Shown in pieces: positions 37,795 to 45,887 of a stretch of 64,000 nucleotides of DNA. Source of the DNA: Chitinibacter sp. FCG-7 (GTDB lineage: Bacteria > Pseudomonadota > Gammaproteobacteria > Burkholderiales > Chitinibacteraceae); assembly GCF_040047665.1 (NCBI RefSeq), contig NZ_CP157355.1:930001-994000 (forward strand). Reading direction: 5' to 3'. The notes under the pieces were generated by a model, which searched no databases, was not told the origin of the DNA, and saw nothing but the letters and a program-made list of their open reading frames with translations. The position numbers and the translations under genes are program-made. The stretch's first letter is position 1. Each line of letters starts with the position of its first letter.

Positions 37795-38520
37795 ATGACA
37801 TTCAAACCAATCGCAGCCGGTATTTTATTAATGATTGCGGCACAAACCTATGCCTACGAAGACTCGGGCACCGTCGAAGCAGGTCATTGGGAACTTGAGC
37901 TGGGAATCGAACGAGCATCTGCTGCCAACGGAGATGAAACAGCTCTGGAGCTCGCGGCCACTTTAAGTCATGGGCTTGGCAAGAATCTCGACATTTTCAT
38001 TTCTGCCCCTTACCAATCGAACAAAGTTGCAGATGAAAGCAGGCAAAAAGGCCTGGCAGATATGTCCTTGGGGCTCAAATGGCGATTTATCGAGCACGAC
38101 AATCTGAATCTGGCACTGGCTGCCAGTGCCAGCCTGCCCAATGGCGATGAGAAAAAAGGTCTGGGCGCAGGTCGCAGCCAATACGCCGCCAACTTGATCG
38201 CCGATTACCAGCTGAGTGAATTTACCTTTTTTGCCAATAGTGGCTACACCTATGCCAATAATCGTGCGGGTGAAAATAAGGACATCTGGAATTTAGCACT
38301 GGCAGCTGAATACGCCTTTAGCGAGACTTTCGCCGCTAATCTCGAATGGAGTAGCGAACGCAATACCGAGGCTGGAGTCCATCAACACCCAGCGTATCTG
38401 GGCGCCGGTATCACTTGGAGTCCGGCTGAGCAGCTCGATGTGGATTTGGGTTATCAACATGGTCTCAATCATGCTGCGGATGACCATATTGTCTCTGCTG
38501 CGGTGACGCTGCACTTTTAA
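37795..38520 (+). CDS. Putative outer-membrane beta-barrel protein (transporter-like, PF13557 type)
   Basis: A 241-residue protein with a signal peptide (MTFKPIAAGILLMIAAQTYA-YED) and many alternating amphipathic strands ending in a C-terminal aromatic residue (SAAVTLHF), as outer-membrane barrels do. The pattern EDSGTVEAGHWELELGIERA, GLADMSLGLKWRFIE and SASLPNGDEKKGLG resembles the phenol-MetA-degradation/transporter-like outer-membrane family, whose function is mostly unknown. CAGGAGAG precedes the ATG. The Fur-like box upstream suggests metal-linked expression, but this is inference. Confidence 0.7.
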   Translation: MTFKPIAAGILLMIAAQTYAYEDSGTVEAGHWELELGIERASAANGDETALELAATLSHGLGKNLDIFISAPYQSNKVADESRQKGLADMSLGLKWRFIEHDNLNLALAASASLPNGDEKKGLGAGRSQYAANLIADYQLSEFTFFANSGYTYANNRAGENKDIWNLALAAEYAFSETFAANLEWSSERNTEAGVHQHPAYLGAGITWSPAEQLDVDLGYQHGLNHAADDHIVSAAVTLHF

Positions 38521-38554
38521 ATCACGCCACACAGCACTCGATTGAAACGATAGG

Positions 38555-38588
38555 ATTGATGATCATCAGCAGCACGATGATCATCAAT
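38555..38588. terminator. Perfect 13-bp palindrome between convergent genes
   Basis: ATTGATGATCATC, an 8-nt loop, then GATGATCATCAAT. It lies between the convergent barrel and GNAT genes and may stop transcription from both, but has no T-run; an operator is also possible. Confidence 0.45.
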
Positions 38589-38610
38589 CATGATTACAAC
38601 AGCAGTACGC

Positions 38611-39054
38611 TCACACACCCAGACTGTAATAGCGATACACGGTATCGAGCTGATAGCCGAGTGATTCATACAAAGCCTGCGCCTTGCGATTGGTATGCGC
38701 GGTTGATAATTCCAGCCAGGCCGCGCCGCTGTCGCGCGCATGCTGCGTGGCTTTGCTCATCAAAGCGCGCGCTACACCTTGCCCTCGCGCCGCGTCACTG
38801 ACGAATAAATCCGACAACAGCCAGATGCGCTCGGCGGCAATCGAGCTGAACACCGGATAGAGCTGGATAAAGCCCAGCGCAGCACCAGCATCATCCTGTC
38901 CAAGCAAAATCACCGATTCACGCAAACTCAGCCTTTCAGCGATAAAAGCACGCGCAGCGGGCAGATCATGCGCTTGCTCGTAAAAAACGCGGTAAGCGGC
39001 AAACAGTGGTGCGATCAGATCGAGATCGTCGAGCGTGGCGTAGCGAATCAGCAT
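38611..39054 (-). CDS. GNAT family N-acetyltransferase (tandem copy A)
   Basis: A 147-residue GCN5-related acetyltransferase starting MLIRYATLDDLDLIAPLFAAY. The acetyl-CoA loop is DAARGQGVARALMSKATQHA, followed by WLELSTAHTNRKAQALYESL. The start at 39054 is preferred; the frame runs 21 codons upstream through a 49-bp repeat, giving a spurious MPCRLDSNYPAGQYP extension. It is a tandem duplicate of the gene at 39172-39624: the first third is nearly identical, the rest has diverged. Substrate unknown. Confidence 0.85.
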   Translation of the reverse strand: MLIRYATLDDLDLIAPLFAAYRVFYEQAHDLPAARAFIAERLSLRESVILLGQDDAGAALGFIQLYPVFSSIAAERIWLLSDLFVSDAARGQGVARALMSKATQHARDSGAAWLELSTAHTNRKAQALYESLGYQLDTVYRYYSLGV

Positions 39055-39073
39055 CAATGGCATCCATATAAAA

Positions 39074-39122
39074 GGGTATTGGCCTGCAGGATAGTTGGAA
39101 TCTAATCTGCAGGGCAATACCC
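39074..39122. repeat. 49-bp GGGTAT-N37-ATACCC element upstream of GNAT copy A
   Basis: Arms GGGTATTGGCCTGCAGG and CCTGCAGGGCAATACCC, 17 bp with one mismatch, 15-nt loop. Nearly identical to 39644-39692 (one base difference). Confidence 0.85.
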
Positions 39123-39171
39123 TATTGGACTTGTGTTAAGAACAGTCAATTTCCGCACAAATACAATCGCT

Positions 39172-39624
39172 TCAAATCGCCAGCGAATAATGACGGAAAG
39201 CTTGATCCTGTTGATAGCCAAGTGATTCGTATAATTTCTGAGCTAGTTGATTAGTATTGGCTGTTGAAAGTTTTAGCTTTGCTGCACCAACGCTCAGCCC
39301 ATGTTCTTTTGCCCGCTCTAGTAGTTGCCTAGCTACGCCCTGCCTGCGAGCCGTTTGTGCCACAAACAAATCATTGAGCAATAAAATACCTTGGCATGCC
39401 ACCGAACTAAATGCTGGATACATCTGAACAAACCCTAGCGCCTCGTTCGTCCCACACTTCTCATCCAGAGCCAGTAAAATCACCGACTCACGCAAACGAA
39501 GTCGATCGCCAATAAAACGTCGAGCAGCGGGCAGATCATGCGCTTGCTCATAAAAAACGCGGTAAGCGGCAAACAGCGGTGCGATCAAATCCAGATCGTC
39601 GAGCGTGGCGTAGCGAATCAGCAT
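39172..39624 (-). CDS. GNAT family N-acetyltransferase (tandem copy B)
   Basis: A 150-residue acetyltransferase starting MLIRYATLDDLDL, paralogue of the preceding gene with a period of 570 bp. The N-terminal third, and the upstream DNA including the 49-bp element, are almost identical to copy A. The remainder has diverged (acetyl-CoA loop TARRQGVARQLLERAKEHGL) and is visibly more A/T-rich with different codon choice. This mosaic suggests duplication followed by gene conversion of the 5' part, or capture of a foreign 3' part. Substrate unknown. Confidence 0.85.
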   Translation of the reverse strand: MLIRYATLDDLDLIAPLFAAYRVFYEQAHDLPAARRFIGDRLRLRESVILLALDEKCGTNEALGFVQMYPAFSSVACQGILLLNDLFVAQTARRQGVARQLLERAKEHGLSVGAAKLKLSTANTNQLAQKLYESLGYQQDQAFRHYSLAI

Positions 39625-39643
39625 CAATGGCATCCATACAAAA

Positions 39644-39692
39644 GGGTATTGGCCTGCAGGATAGTTGGAATCTAACCTGCAGGGCAATACCC
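39644..39692. repeat. 49-bp GGGTAT-N37-ATACCC element upstream of GNAT copy B
   Basis: Same sequence as 39074-39122 except one base in the right arm (AACCTGCAGG instead of AATCTGCAGG). Part of the 570-bp tandem duplication. Confidence 0.85.
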
Positions 39693-39746
39693 TAATAATG
39701 TCGATTTAAAAACACTGTGTTTTCAAATCGATCCTGGCTAAGAAAT

Positions 39747-40535
39747 TTATTTGGCAGCAATCAGGCCCGATGTCGGGCTCGACGGATCGGCGCTATACAA
39801 TTTGCGGGGTACGCGACCAGCCAGAAAGGCGTCGCGACCGGCTTGCACGGCCAGCTTCATCGCGCGCGCCATACGGATCGGGTCCTGCGCGCCGGCAATG
39901 GCGGTATTCATCAAAATCCCGTCGCAACCCAGCTCCATCGCCACTGCGGCGTCCGATGCCGTGCCGACACCGGCGTCGATCAGTACCGGTACATTAGCCG
40001 AATCGATAATCAGGCGCAGATTCCACGGATTCAGAATCCCCATGCCCGAGCCGATCAAGGACGCCAGCGGCATAATCGCGCAGCAGCCGATTTGCTCGAG
40101 CTCTTTGGCGATAATCGGATCGTCCGAGGTGTAAACCATCACGTCGAAACCGTCTTTCACCAGCGTCTCAGCCGCTTTCAGCGTTTCGCGCACATTCGGA
40201 TACAGCGTGTTGGGGTCGCCCAGCACTTCGAGCTTCACCAGCTTGTGGCCGTCGAGCAATTCGCGCGCCAGGCGCAAGGTCCGCACCGCATCCTCGGCGT
40301 TGTAGCAGCCCGCAGTATTGGGCAGATAAGTGTATTGCGACGGTGGCAAAGCATCGAGCAAGGATGGCTGCGATGCGTCCTGACCGATATTCACGCGGCG
40401 AATCGCCACGGTGACAATCTCAGCACCCGATTCATCGACCGCAGCGCGCGTTTGCGCGAAATCTTTGTATTTACCAGTCCCAACAATCAGCCGTGATTGA
40501 TAAGTTTTGCCTGCAATTTGAAAAACATCATTCAT
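39747..40535 (-). CDS. thiG: Thiazole synthase
   Basis: Forms the thiazole phosphate of thiamine from 1-deoxyxylulose 5-phosphate, dehydroglycine and ThiS-thiocarboxylate. The 262-residue TIM-barrel protein begins [20 protein letters not shown] and shows [27 protein letters not shown] with the Schiff-base Lys, [14 protein letters not shown] and [20 protein letters not shown]. The ATG at 40535 agrees with the family; the frame runs 19 codons further up. It follows thiS, with a 49-bp repeat in the 80-bp gap. Confidence 0.96.
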   Translation of the reverse strand: MNDVFQIAGKTYQSRLIVGTGKYKDFAQTRAAVDESGAEIVTVAIRRVNIGQDASQPSLLDALPPSQYTYLPNTAGCYNAEDAVRTLRLARELLDGHKLVKLEVLGDPNTLYPNVRETLKAAETLVKDGFDVMVYTSDDPIIAKELEQIGCCAIMPLASLIGSGMGILNPWNLRLIIDSANVPVLIDAGVGTASDAAVAMELGCDGILMNTAIAGAQDPIRMARAMKLAVQAGRDAFLAGRVPRKLYSADPSSPTSGLIAAK

Positions 40536-40565
40536 TATTCTTGCCCCTGTTGGAATCAATAAGCG

Positions 40566-40614
40566 AGGTATATGCCTACAGGCCAGTGTCAAAAAGGTCT
40601 AGCAGGCAATACCA
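40566..40614. repeat. 49-bp GGGTAT-N37-ATACCC element between thiS and thiG, degenerate
   Basis: Ends AGGTATATGCCTACAGG and GCAGGCAATACCA at a 49-bp span, terminal bases changed on both sides. Lies in the thiS-thiG gap. Confidence 0.6.
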
Positions 40615-40615
40615 A

Positions 40616-40819
40616 TTAACCACCGCCGACGGCGACCACCATCTCCAGCACATCGCCATCGAGCAGCTGCGTGCTGGCGTGTTCGCTTTTGGGCACGATC
40701 TCGCCATTGCGTTCAATCGCAATGCGTTTGCCAGTGAGCTCCAGCTCGACGATCAATTGGGAGACGCTCAGTGACTCGGCAAACTCGCGTGCCGCGCCAT
40801 TAATAGAAATCTGGATCAT
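40616..40819 (-). CDS. thiS: Sulfur carrier protein ThiS
   Basis: A 67-residue ubiquitin-like protein ending in the required Gly-Gly (VVAVGGG), which is thiocarboxylated and donates sulfur to ThiG. N-terminus MIQISINGAAREF, with the typical LELTGKRIAIERNGEIVPKS middle. First gene of the thiS-thiG pair. I see no TPP riboswitch in the 148 bp upstream. Confidence 0.94.
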   Translation of the reverse strand: MIQISINGAAREFAESLSVSQLIVELELTGKRIAIERNGEIVPKSEHASTQLLDGDVLEMVVAVGGG

Positions 40820-40967
40820 GGTTTAAACCGATATGGAAAACTTGGCTGCGATATTAACATGCAGACCGAAAGCTGATTTGATGCCACGCAGGGATTGACC
40901 GATTTTTCGCTGATTTGCAGCAGCGCGGCCATTGGAGGCACGCCCTGCTGCCAGGTGACCAGCGAGG

Positions 40968-43160
40968 CTAAGCGCGCACCCGCTGCAAACGATAGACCGT
41001 AGGCAAAGCGCGCAAATGCTTGAGCACTTTCGCCAGATGGATGCGATTGTGTACTTGCAGCGTGAATTGCACACTCAGATAACGCTCGTGCGATTCAACG
41101 GCATCGCCCATCGTCACCGCCGCAATATTGGCTTCAGCTTCGGCCACCACCGCAGCCAAGGAGGCCAGCGTACCACGCTCGTTTTCGGCCAGAATCTTGA
41201 TCGGTACGTCAAACAGCCGCGCAACGTCCGGATCCCAATCCACATCGATCAGCTTGTCGGCGTCAATACGGCCTTTGGACACTTGCGGGCAATCGTGGGT
41301 ATGCACGACCAGGCCGTGATCTTTTTTCACAAAGCCCAGAATCGGATCGCCCGGAATCGGGTTGCAGCAACGGGCAAACTGGATGGCCATGCCTTCGGTG
41401 CCACGAATCGTGACCGACATCGGTTTTTTGCCCTGCCGCCCTTCCTCAGACCAGGTTCCTGCCAGTTGCAGCAAGCGCTTGGCCACGACAACACCGAGTT
41501 TTTGTCCCAACCCAACATCAGCTAGCACCGCTTCGCGGGATTTTTCACCACTTTCGCGCAGGTATTTTTCCCAGACCTCATCATTCACATGCAGCGGCTG
41601 ATGCAGCGCCGAGAAAGCTTGATTAAGCAGACGCTCGCCCAAATGCACTGATTCATCAAAACGCATGGTTTTGAGAAAATGCCGGATTTGCGAGCGCGCC
41701 TTGCCGGTCGTCACAAACGAGAGCCAGCTTGGATTGGGCTTGGCGTGCGCCGCCATGACGATTTCAATATGATCGCCATTTTTCAGCTTGGTCCGCAACG
41801 GCACCAGCTCATGGTTCACCTTGGCCGCAATACAGCCGTGCCCCACATCGGTGTGGACGGCGTAGGCAAAATCAACGCAGGTTGCGCCATTGGGCAAGCT
41901 AAGGATTTTGCCTTTCGGCGTGAACACATACACCTGATCAGGAAAGAGATCGACTTTCAGATGTTCAAGAAACTCGACGGCATCGCCCGACTCGACCTGT
42001 AATTCCAGCAGCGATTGCAGCCATTGATGCGTTTTTTGCTGTACTTCGGAAAAACCTTCATCGCCACTTTTATACATCCAGTGGCTGGCGACACCTGCAT
42101 CAGCAATCCGATGCATTTCGGCCGTGCGGATTTGTACTTCAATGGGGGTGCCATACGGGCCGAACAGCGTGGTATGCAGGCTTTGATAGCCATTGCTTTT
42201 GGCAATGGCGATGTAATCTTTAAATTTGCCCGGAATCGGCTTAAACAAAGCGTGCAAGGCGCCGAGCGCCAGATAGCAATGCGCATTGTCTTTGACGATA
42301 ACGCGGAAAGCATAAATATCGAGCACCTCGGAGAAGCTCAGGTGCTTTTCGACCATTTTGCGATAGATCGAAAACAGATTTTTCTCGCGACCCGAAACCT
42401 GCGCTTCGATCTGGTGCGCGGTCAGCTTGGCATTGATCGAGTCGAGAATTTTTTGCACCACCTCACGGCGGTTGCCGCGCGCGGCTTTCAACGCTTTGGA
42501 CAACACATGATGCCGACGCGGGTGCATGTATTTGAACGCCAGATCGTCCAGCTCCTGATACACGGCGTTCAGACCAATGCGGTTGGCAATCGGCGCGTAG
42601 ATTTCCATTGTTTCGCGGGCGATGCGTTTTTGCTTGTCAGCACGCATTGAATCCATCGTACGCATATTGTGCAAACGGTCTGCCAACTTGATCAGCATCA
42701 CGCGCAAATCGCGCGCCATCGCCAGCAGCATTTTGCGGAAATTTTCTGCTTGCGCTTCTTCCTTGCTTTGAAATTCCAGCTTGTCGATCTTGCTCATGCC
42801 ATCGACAATCTCGGCGACCGCTTTGCCGTATTTTTCGGTCAACTCCAGCTTGGTGACGCCGCTGTCTTCCATCACATCGTGCAGCAGCGCGCCAGCCAGC
42901 GCCTGCGCATCGAGCTTCCACTGCGTGAGAATCGTCGCCACGGCCAGCGGGTGCGAAATATACGGCTCGCCCGAGCGGCGCATCTGGCCGCGATGCGCGT
43001 TTTCAGCGAATAAAAAAGCCGCCCTTAACATCTGGCGGTCTTCTGGCTTGAGATAAGCCGTGTGCTCGGTCAGGAAGCGGTTGGCTTCCTCAATCACGTC
43101 AGGGGCTTCCTGCAGTGCAGGGACATCCTCAATAGTGAGCGCCGAGTCTGCTGTCATCAT
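40968..43160 (-). CDS. spoT: Bifunctional (p)ppGpp synthetase/hydrolase SpoT
   Basis: Makes and degrades the alarmone (p)ppGpp. The 730-residue protein has an HD hydrolase domain with intact metal motif (HDVMED), the synthetase domain (RVIVKDNAHCYLALGALHAL, SNGYQSLHTTLFGPYG), a TGS domain (YVFTPKGKILSLPNGATCVD), a conserved cysteine/zinc region (ARCCNPIPGDPILGF) and a C-terminal ACT domain. Both catalytic centres look intact, indicating a bifunctional SpoT/Rel. The ATG overlaps the rpoZ stop (TAATG), the usual gmk-rpoZ-spoT order. Confidence 0.95.
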   Translation of the reverse strand: MMTADSALTIEDVPALQEAPDVIEEANRFLTEHTAYLKPEDRQMLRAAFLFAENAHRGQMRRSGEPYISHPLAVATILTQWKLDAQALAGALLHDVMEDSGVTKLELTEKYGKAVAEIVDGMSKIDKLEFQSKEEAQAENFRKMLLAMARDLRVMLIKLADRLHNMRTMDSMRADKQKRIARETMEIYAPIANRIGLNAVYQELDDLAFKYMHPRRHHVLSKALKAARGNRREVVQKILDSINAKLTAHQIEAQVSGREKNLFSIYRKMVEKHLSFSEVLDIYAFRVIVKDNAHCYLALGALHALFKPIPGKFKDYIAIAKSNGYQSLHTTLFGPYGTPIEVQIRTAEMHRIADAGVASHWMYKSGDEGFSEVQQKTHQWLQSLLELQVESGDAVEFLEHLKVDLFPDQVYVFTPKGKILSLPNGATCVDFAYAVHTDVGHGCIAAKVNHELVPLRTKLKNGDHIEIVMAAHAKPNPSWLSFVTTGKARSQIRHFLKTMRFDESVHLGERLLNQAFSALHQPLHVNDEVWEKYLRESGEKSREAVLADVGLGQKLGVVVAKRLLQLAGTWSEEGRQGKKPMSVTIRGTEGMAIQFARCCNPIPGDPILGFVKKDHGLVVHTHDCPQVSKGRIDADKLIDVDWDPDVARLFDVPIKILAENERGTLASLAAVVAEAEANIAAVTMGDAVESHERYLSVQFTLQVHNRIHLAKVLKHLRALPTVYRLQRVRA

Positions 43161-43369
43161 TAACCACGGTTACGCGTCAGAATGTCAACACCAACTAAAC
43201 CGGCAGCCATTTCACGCAAAGCCAGCACGGTAGGCTTGTCACGGCCATTGTTGTCCACTTGCGGGGACGAGCCGTTTTCCAGCTGGCGAGCGCGGTAGGC
43301 AGCAGCCAAAGTCAAATCAAAACGGTTTGGAATACGATCCAGACAATCTTCAACCGTGATACGGGCCAT
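43160..43369 (-). CDS. rpoZ: RNA polymerase omega subunit
   Basis: A 69-residue protein starting [20 protein letters not shown], with the omega signature [15 protein letters not shown] and ending shortly after [11 protein letters not shown]. It helps assemble RNA polymerase and takes part in the ppGpp site, which fits its coupling to spoT. Located between gmk and spoT. Confidence 0.96.
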   Translation of the reverse strand: MARITVEDCLDRIPNRFDLTLAAAYRARQLENGSSPQVDNNGRDKPTVLALREMAAGLVGVDILTRNRG

Positions 43370-43457
43370 AATTTATTCTCCGAAATACTCAATGCAGGCG
43401 CGCCAGCGGATATATCCAGCGGACGAAACCATAGATTATAACATCATGCCGATGATT

Positions 43458-44072
43458 TTAGCCTTTCAGACTTGAAATCAAGGCGGTATGCCGGTTGGAC
43501 TGGCGGGCCAGCGTCAAACGCTGTGCACGGACCACCGCCACAATATCGCGTACCGCATCATCAATGTGTTCGTTCACGATCACATAGTCAAACTCATCAA
43601 CATGGCTACATTCCTCACGCGCCACCGCCATGCGCTTGGCAATCACATCTTCACTGTCTTTGCCACGATTGCGTAAGCGGGTTTCCAGTGTATCCAGCGA
43701 CGGCGGCAACACAAAAAGGCCAATCGCTTCGGGGAACAAACGCCGTACCTGCTGCGCGCCTTGCCAGTCGATTTCCAGCAAAATATCACGGCCATTCTGG
43801 ATTACTTCATTGATCCAGACTTGTGATGTGCCGTAATAGTTGCCATAGACTTCAGCGTGTTCCAGCAACTCGCCTGCATTGATCATGCGCTCGAATTCGG
43901 CGCGTTCAACAAAGTGATAATCCTTGCCATTGACCTCACCGGCGCGTGGCTGGCGAGTGGTATAAGAAATCGACAGCTGAACATTCGCATCCGCCGCCAA
44001 CAAGGCCGCCACCAGCGTCGTCTTGCCTGCGCCCGACGGGGCTGTCACGACAAATAAATTACCTTTGGCCAT
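43458..44072 (-). CDS. gmk: Guanylate kinase
   Basis: Converts GMP plus ATP to GDP. The 204-residue protein has the P-loop APSGAGKTTLV, the GMP-binding SYTTRQPRAGEVNGKDYHFV, EVYGNYYGTS and the lid RLRNRGKDSEDVIAKRM. The ATG at 44072 (MAKGNLFVVTA) follows TTGGAG with 6-nt spacing. First gene of gmk-rpoZ-spoT. Confidence 0.96.
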   Translation of the reverse strand: MAKGNLFVVTAPSGAGKTTLVAALLAADANVQLSISYTTRQPRAGEVNGKDYHFVERAEFERMINAGELLEHAEVYGNYYGTSQVWINEVIQNGRDILLEIDWQGAQQVRRLFPEAIGLFVLPPSLDTLETRLRNRGKDSEDVIAKRMAVAREECSHVDEFDYVIVNEHIDDAVRDIVAVVRAQRLTLARQSNRHTALISSLKG

Positions 44073-44193
44073 GTTTGGCTCCAAGTAGATTGAATATGAC
44101 CTTGAGTATAAGGGAACTCGGGACGATCAGAAAACTGGATCACGCTTGGGTATAGCATCCAGCAGAAATATAGCGAGAATTGCCGAAGTTAGA

Positions 44194-44553
44194 TCAATTA
44201 CCGCGATGTCCACGCTCGATCGTGACGCCCACCCGGCCTACGTCTTTCAGAATATTGAGTTTGGTCACGGACACCCTAATCCAGGGAGCGCCAAAATCAT
44301 GCAGCAGAATGTGGGCAATATGTTCGGCCAGCGCTTCGATCAGCAGAAAGTGTTTTTCTGCCATCACGGTGCGCAAATGCGTCACGACTTTGTCGTAGTC
44401 GATGGTATCGACCAGATCGTCCGACACACAGGCGCGCGCTGAAGGCAGGCCGATTTCCAGATCCAGCTCAACGGCTTGCGACTGGGTGCGCTCCCAGTCA
44501 TACCAGCCGATAACCGTTTCGGCGCGCACTTGCTGCAAATAAATAATGTCCAT
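44194..44553 (-). CDS. folB: Dihydroneopterin aldolase
   Basis: Folate-pathway enzyme that cleaves dihydroneopterin. The 119-residue protein starts MDIIYLQQVRAETVIGWYDW and contains the substrate-binding DTIDYDKVV and the catalytic Lys region (VTKLNILKDVGRVGVTIER). It is divergent from plsY across a 97-bp gap, a common betaproteobacterial arrangement. Confidence 0.94.
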   Translation of the reverse strand: MDIIYLQQVRAETVIGWYDWERTQSQAVELDLEIGLPSARACVSDDLVDTIDYDKVVTHLRTVMAEKHFLLIEALAEHIAHILLHDFGAPWIRVSVTKLNILKDVGRVGVTIERGHRGN

Positions 44554-44650
44554 GTTCGGATCGTGCGACCGCCGCCGCAGCGCAGAACGCTTTGAGCGGG
44601 TGGCGGATTCGCTATAGAATCAAAAGCTCACGATTGTAGTGGAATTTGGG

Positions 44651-45274
44651 ATGAACCTCACCTTAGTATTTTTCATCATTGCCGCCTATCTGATCGGCTC
44701 GCTGTCGTTCGCCGTGATTGTCAGCCGCGTGATGGGGCTGGCTGACCCGCGCAGCTATGGCTCGAATAATCCGGGCGCGACCAATGTACTGCGCTCAGGC
44801 AATAAAAAAGCCGCTGCGCTCACTTTGCTGGGCGACGCGCTCAAAGGCTGGGTGGCCGTTTTTGCCGCCCAACAACTGGCGCCGGTTTTCGGCCTAGGCG
44901 CAACGTTTGATCAAACCATTGCAGCCGTTGCACTCGCCGTCACGATTGGTCATATGTGGCCGGTATTTTTCAGCTTCAAAGGCGGCAAAGGCGTCGCCAC
45001 CGCTGCAGGCATTTTGCTCGCGCTCAATTTATGGCTGGGCTTGGCGACGCTGGGGATCTGGCTGTTTGTGGCGAAAGGACTGAAAATTTCATCGCTATCA
45101 GCGATCTGTGCAGCGCTTGCCGCGCCTTTTCTGTGCTGGTATTTCCTGCCTGTTCCGGCTTATATCGCCGCGGTAATTGCCATTAGCGTGCTGCTGATTG
45201 TGCGTCACAAGCAAAACATTGTCGGTTTGCTGAGCGGTAAAGAGGGCAAGATTGGTGAGAAGGCCGAGTCGTGA
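44651..45274 (+). CDS. plsY: Acyl-phosphate:glycerol-3-phosphate acyltransferase
   Basis: Integral membrane enzyme that forms lysophosphatidate from acyl-phosphate. The 207-residue protein has several membrane helices and the PlsY motifs GSLSFAVIVSR, SYGSNNPGATNVLRSG and GHMWPVFFSFKGGKGVATAA. The ATG at 44651 is favoured; the frame opens at a GTG four codons upstream. Convergent with smpB across a bidirectional terminator. Confidence 0.95.
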   Translation: MNLTLVFFIIAAYLIGSLSFAVIVSRVMGLADPRSYGSNNPGATNVLRSGNKKAAALTLLGDALKGWVAVFAAQQLAPVFGLGATFDQTIAAVALAVTIGHMWPVFFSFKGGKGVATAAGILLALNLWLGLATLGIWLFVAKGLKISSLSAICAALAAPFLCWYFLPVPAYIAAVIAISVLLIVRHKQNIVGLLSGKEGKIGEKAES

Positions 45275-45310
45275 TGCCTGCGATGAAGTCTTCAAGCAAA
45301 CAGTAGGCAA

Positions 45311-45342
45311 TAAAAAACCGAGCCAGCAGCTCGGTTTTTTAT
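45311..45342. terminator. Bidirectional rho-independent terminator
   Basis: AAAAAACCGAGC-CAGCA-GCTCGGTTTTTT between convergent plsY and smpB. Confidence 0.9.
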
Positions 45343-45368
45343 TGGGTGATGCTCAGTGATAAAGCCGC

Positions 45369-45827
45369 TTAGCTTGCCTGCTTAGTGTGATCACGCACAA
45401 TGCGCGCTTTTTCGCGCTGCCATTCGCGCTCTTTCTCGGTCTGGCGTTTATCGTGCTGCTTTTTACCCTTGGCCACGCCGATTTCCAGCTTGATGTAGCC
45501 ACGGGTGAAATGCATATTCACCGGCACAATGGTGTAACCGGCGCGATCAACCTTCATCGCCAACTTTTCGATTTCGCGCTGCTTGAGCAATAATTTGCGA
45601 GTGCGAACGACATCGGGCAGCACGTGCGATGAGGCATTGATCAGCGGCGAGATATGGCAGCCAAACAGCCAGAAGTCGCCGTTTTTATAAATGACGTAGG
45701 ATTCTTTGAGCTGAACACGGCCGGCGCGAATCGACTTCACCTCCCAACCTTCCAGCACTATCCCCGCTTCAAGGCGTTCTTCAATAAAATATTCGTGAAA
45801 CGCCTTACGGTTGTCGGCGATAACCAT
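45369..45827 (-). CDS. smpB: SsrA-binding protein SmpB
   Basis: tmRNA partner that frees stalled ribosomes. The 152-residue protein has the OB-type core ([39 protein letters not shown]), the [17 protein letters not shown] region and the basic C-terminal tail ([20 protein letters not shown]) that enters the A site. No tmRNA gene is in the window. Divergent from ansA. Confidence 0.96.
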   Translation of the reverse strand: MVIADNRKAFHEYFIEERLEAGIVLEGWEVKSIRAGRVQLKESYVIYKNGDFWLFGCHISPLINASSHVLPDVVRTRKLLLKQREIEKLAMKVDRAGYTIVPVNMHFTRGYIKLEIGVAKGKKQHDKRQTEKEREWQREKARIVRDHTKQAS

Positions 45828-45887
45828 GCCGTATCATCCTGCACTGCAAAAAGAAAGAATTCTAGCACCCCGAGGGGCTCACTGACC

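Noticed and set aside
38611..39117. Longer GNAT start giving MPCRLDSNYPAGQYP
   Set aside because: The extension is encoded by the 49-bp repeat, lacks a ribosome site and is not part of the GNAT fold.
40820..40967. Leader of thiS considered for a TPP riboswitch
   Set aside because: No CTGAGA/ACCTGATCTGG-type thi-box motifs on the minus strand.
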